DNA of 21,179 nt from an uncultured Acetatifactor sp. (GTDB lineage Bacteria; Bacillota; Clostridia; Lachnospirales; Lachnospiraceae), in contig CAJUJU010000064.1 of NCBI GenBank assembly GCA_910586835.1, positions 1 through 21,179 of the forward strand, given 5' to 3'. The notes under the pieces are model-generated. The model was given only the letters and a program-made list of their open reading frames with translations. It was not told where the DNA came from and ran no database searches. A program made the position numbers and the translations under genes. Of this stretch, positions 20,310 through 21,179 are shown piece by piece (the stretch's first letter is position 1; every line of letters starts with the position of its first letter).

Positions 20310-21179
20310 ATGACAGAAAAAGAAACGCAGATCAGAGACTATCTGCTGAGTCGTGTGAAAGGAACCATGAAGGAGCCCCACGGAAAACTGCGGCACCCAT
20401 ACCTTGTGCCCGGGGACGCCTACGGAAAGGAACAGTGGGACTGGGACAGCTGCTTTGAGGCACAGGCCCTGTTTACGGCCTTTGAGCTGTTCGGGGAGGA
20501 GCAGATGGAAGCCTTCGGGCTTACCAGGGAGGCTGCGGCGGCCCACGCCAAAGGCTGTATCCTGAACTTCCTGGAAGCCCAGGAGGAGGACGGCTATCTC
20601 CCCATTCTGGTGGAGGACGGAGGGCTTTTTGAGGGGTATTTCAAGGCGGAGCACGAAAAAGGACAGCCCATGAACCCGGCGAAGCTGTTCTGTACCTTTC
20701 TGTGCGGCGCCTGCCGCTTTACGGGGGATTATGACTGGTTCCCGACAAAGCAGGTAATCGCGTACCTGCGGTATTATGAAGAGAACCTGTATGACGGGGC
20801 CACGGGACTGTTCTTCTTCCAGGACGACATCATGGTGGGGATCGACAACAATCCCACGGTGATCTACCGAAATCCCCGTTCCGCGGCGGATATTTTCTTA
20901 AACTGTGTCATGTACAGGGAATACCTTGCCGCGGCGGAGATCCTGGGGGAGCTGGGCAGGGGCCAGGCGGAGGAGTATGCCTGCCGGGCGCAGCGCCTGA
21001 AGGAGGCCGTGAACCGGGAAATGTGGGACGAGCATGACGGACTGTACTATTCCCAGGACCTGACCAGGTATCGGACGCCGAAGCGGGTGAAGGATGTGGC
21101 TTTCCACAGCGGCCTGACGCCCTTCTGGAACTGCACGCCGTTAAAGCTGCGGTTCTGGGGGTGCTTCCTGCCCATGTGG
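20310..21179 (+). CDS. GH63/GH37/MGH1-like (alpha/alpha)6 glycosidase (partial, 5' part)
   Basis: The frame from ATG 20310 stays open to the right edge (290 residues seen). AGGAG at 20298-20302 is 7 bases before ATG 20310; the in-frame ATG 20304 is too close. No signal peptide is present. HPYLVPGDAYGKEQWDWDSCFEAQAL near residue 35, GIDNNPTVIYRNPRSAADIFLNCVMY near 175 and MWDEHDGLYYSQD near 235 match the barrel of GH63, GH37 and mannosylglycerate-hydrolase-like proteins, in which the W-x-W-D-S-x-F segment and the D-N-x-P loop line the active site. These enzymes invert alpha-linked glucosides or mannosides, so the imported oligosaccharide may carry an alpha linkage. The spacing of 33 bases after the GH3 stop, with no terminator, puts it in the same operon. 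Confidence 0.8.
   Translation, partial: MTEKETQIRDYLLSRVKGTMKEPHGKLRHPYLVPGDAYGKEQWDWDSCFEAQALFTAFELFGEEQMEAFGLTREAAAAHAKGCILNFLEAQEEDGYLPILVEDGGLFEGYFKAEHEKGQPMNPAKLFCTFLCGACRFTGDYDWFPTKQVIAYLRYYEENLYDGATGLFFFQDDIMVGIDNNPTVIYRNPRSAADIFLNCVMYREYLAAAEILGELGRGQAEEYACRAQRLKEAVNREMWDEHDGLYYSQDLTRYRTPKRVKDVAFHSGLTPFWNCTPLKLRFWGCFLPMW

Noticed and set aside
1..21179. tRNA, rRNA, insertion sequence or integrase genes
   Set aside because: No clover-leaf, rRNA-like block, transposase motif or terminal inverted repeats were recognised by eye in the window.

Overview
The window looks like a stretch of a Clostridia genome, most likely family Lachnospiraceae. This is inferred from strong AGGAGG-type ribosome binding sites, a CUT1 sugar ABC transporter without its own ATPase gene, an AraC-type regulator next to it, several Gram-positive lipoproteins and a dense glycosidase cluster. 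All recognisable genes lie on the + strand.

Layout: (1) 1-252, the 3' end of an unrecognised gene and its terminator. (2) 253-2432, a visibly A+T-rich islet with no link to sugar metabolism. It has two identical 44-bp promoter/leader repeats, a P-loop ATPase gene, and a gene for a PD-(D/E)XK nuclease-like protein that is split by a -1 frame change exactly at a G_GGA_AAA heptamer. (3) 2492-3352, an AraC-type regulator and a strong terminator. (4) 3353-9168, a third copy of the leader core, a sigma-A-like promoter, then a solute-binding lipoprotein, two permeases and a GH43-like lipoprotein enzyme. (5) 9176-16588, one very large lipoprotein (2470 aa) built of repeated beta-sandwich-like modules and a 48-bp tandem repeat. 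(6) 16608-21179, an intercistronic terminator followed by three glycosidases without signal peptides: GH20, GH3, and the 5' part of a GH63/GH37/MGH1-like (alpha/alpha)6 enzyme.

How the genes fit together (inference): regions 3-6 look like a Gram-positive polysaccharide utilisation locus. The giant lipoprotein and the GH43-like lipoprotein would hold and trim a complex glycan at the cell surface. The binding protein and permeases would import the oligosaccharides, using a shared MsmK-type ATPase encoded elsewhere. The cytoplasmic GH20, GH3 and (alpha/alpha)6 enzymes would finish degradation, and the AraC protein would sense the sugar. The exact glycan cannot be named from the sequence; GH20 hints at beta-linked N-acetylhexosamine. 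Short hairpins sit directly against the ribosome binding sites at several junctions and may set relative expression.

The two parts most worth a second look are the ATPase/nuclease pair with its possible programmed frameshift and duplicated leader, and the giant modular surface lipoprotein.
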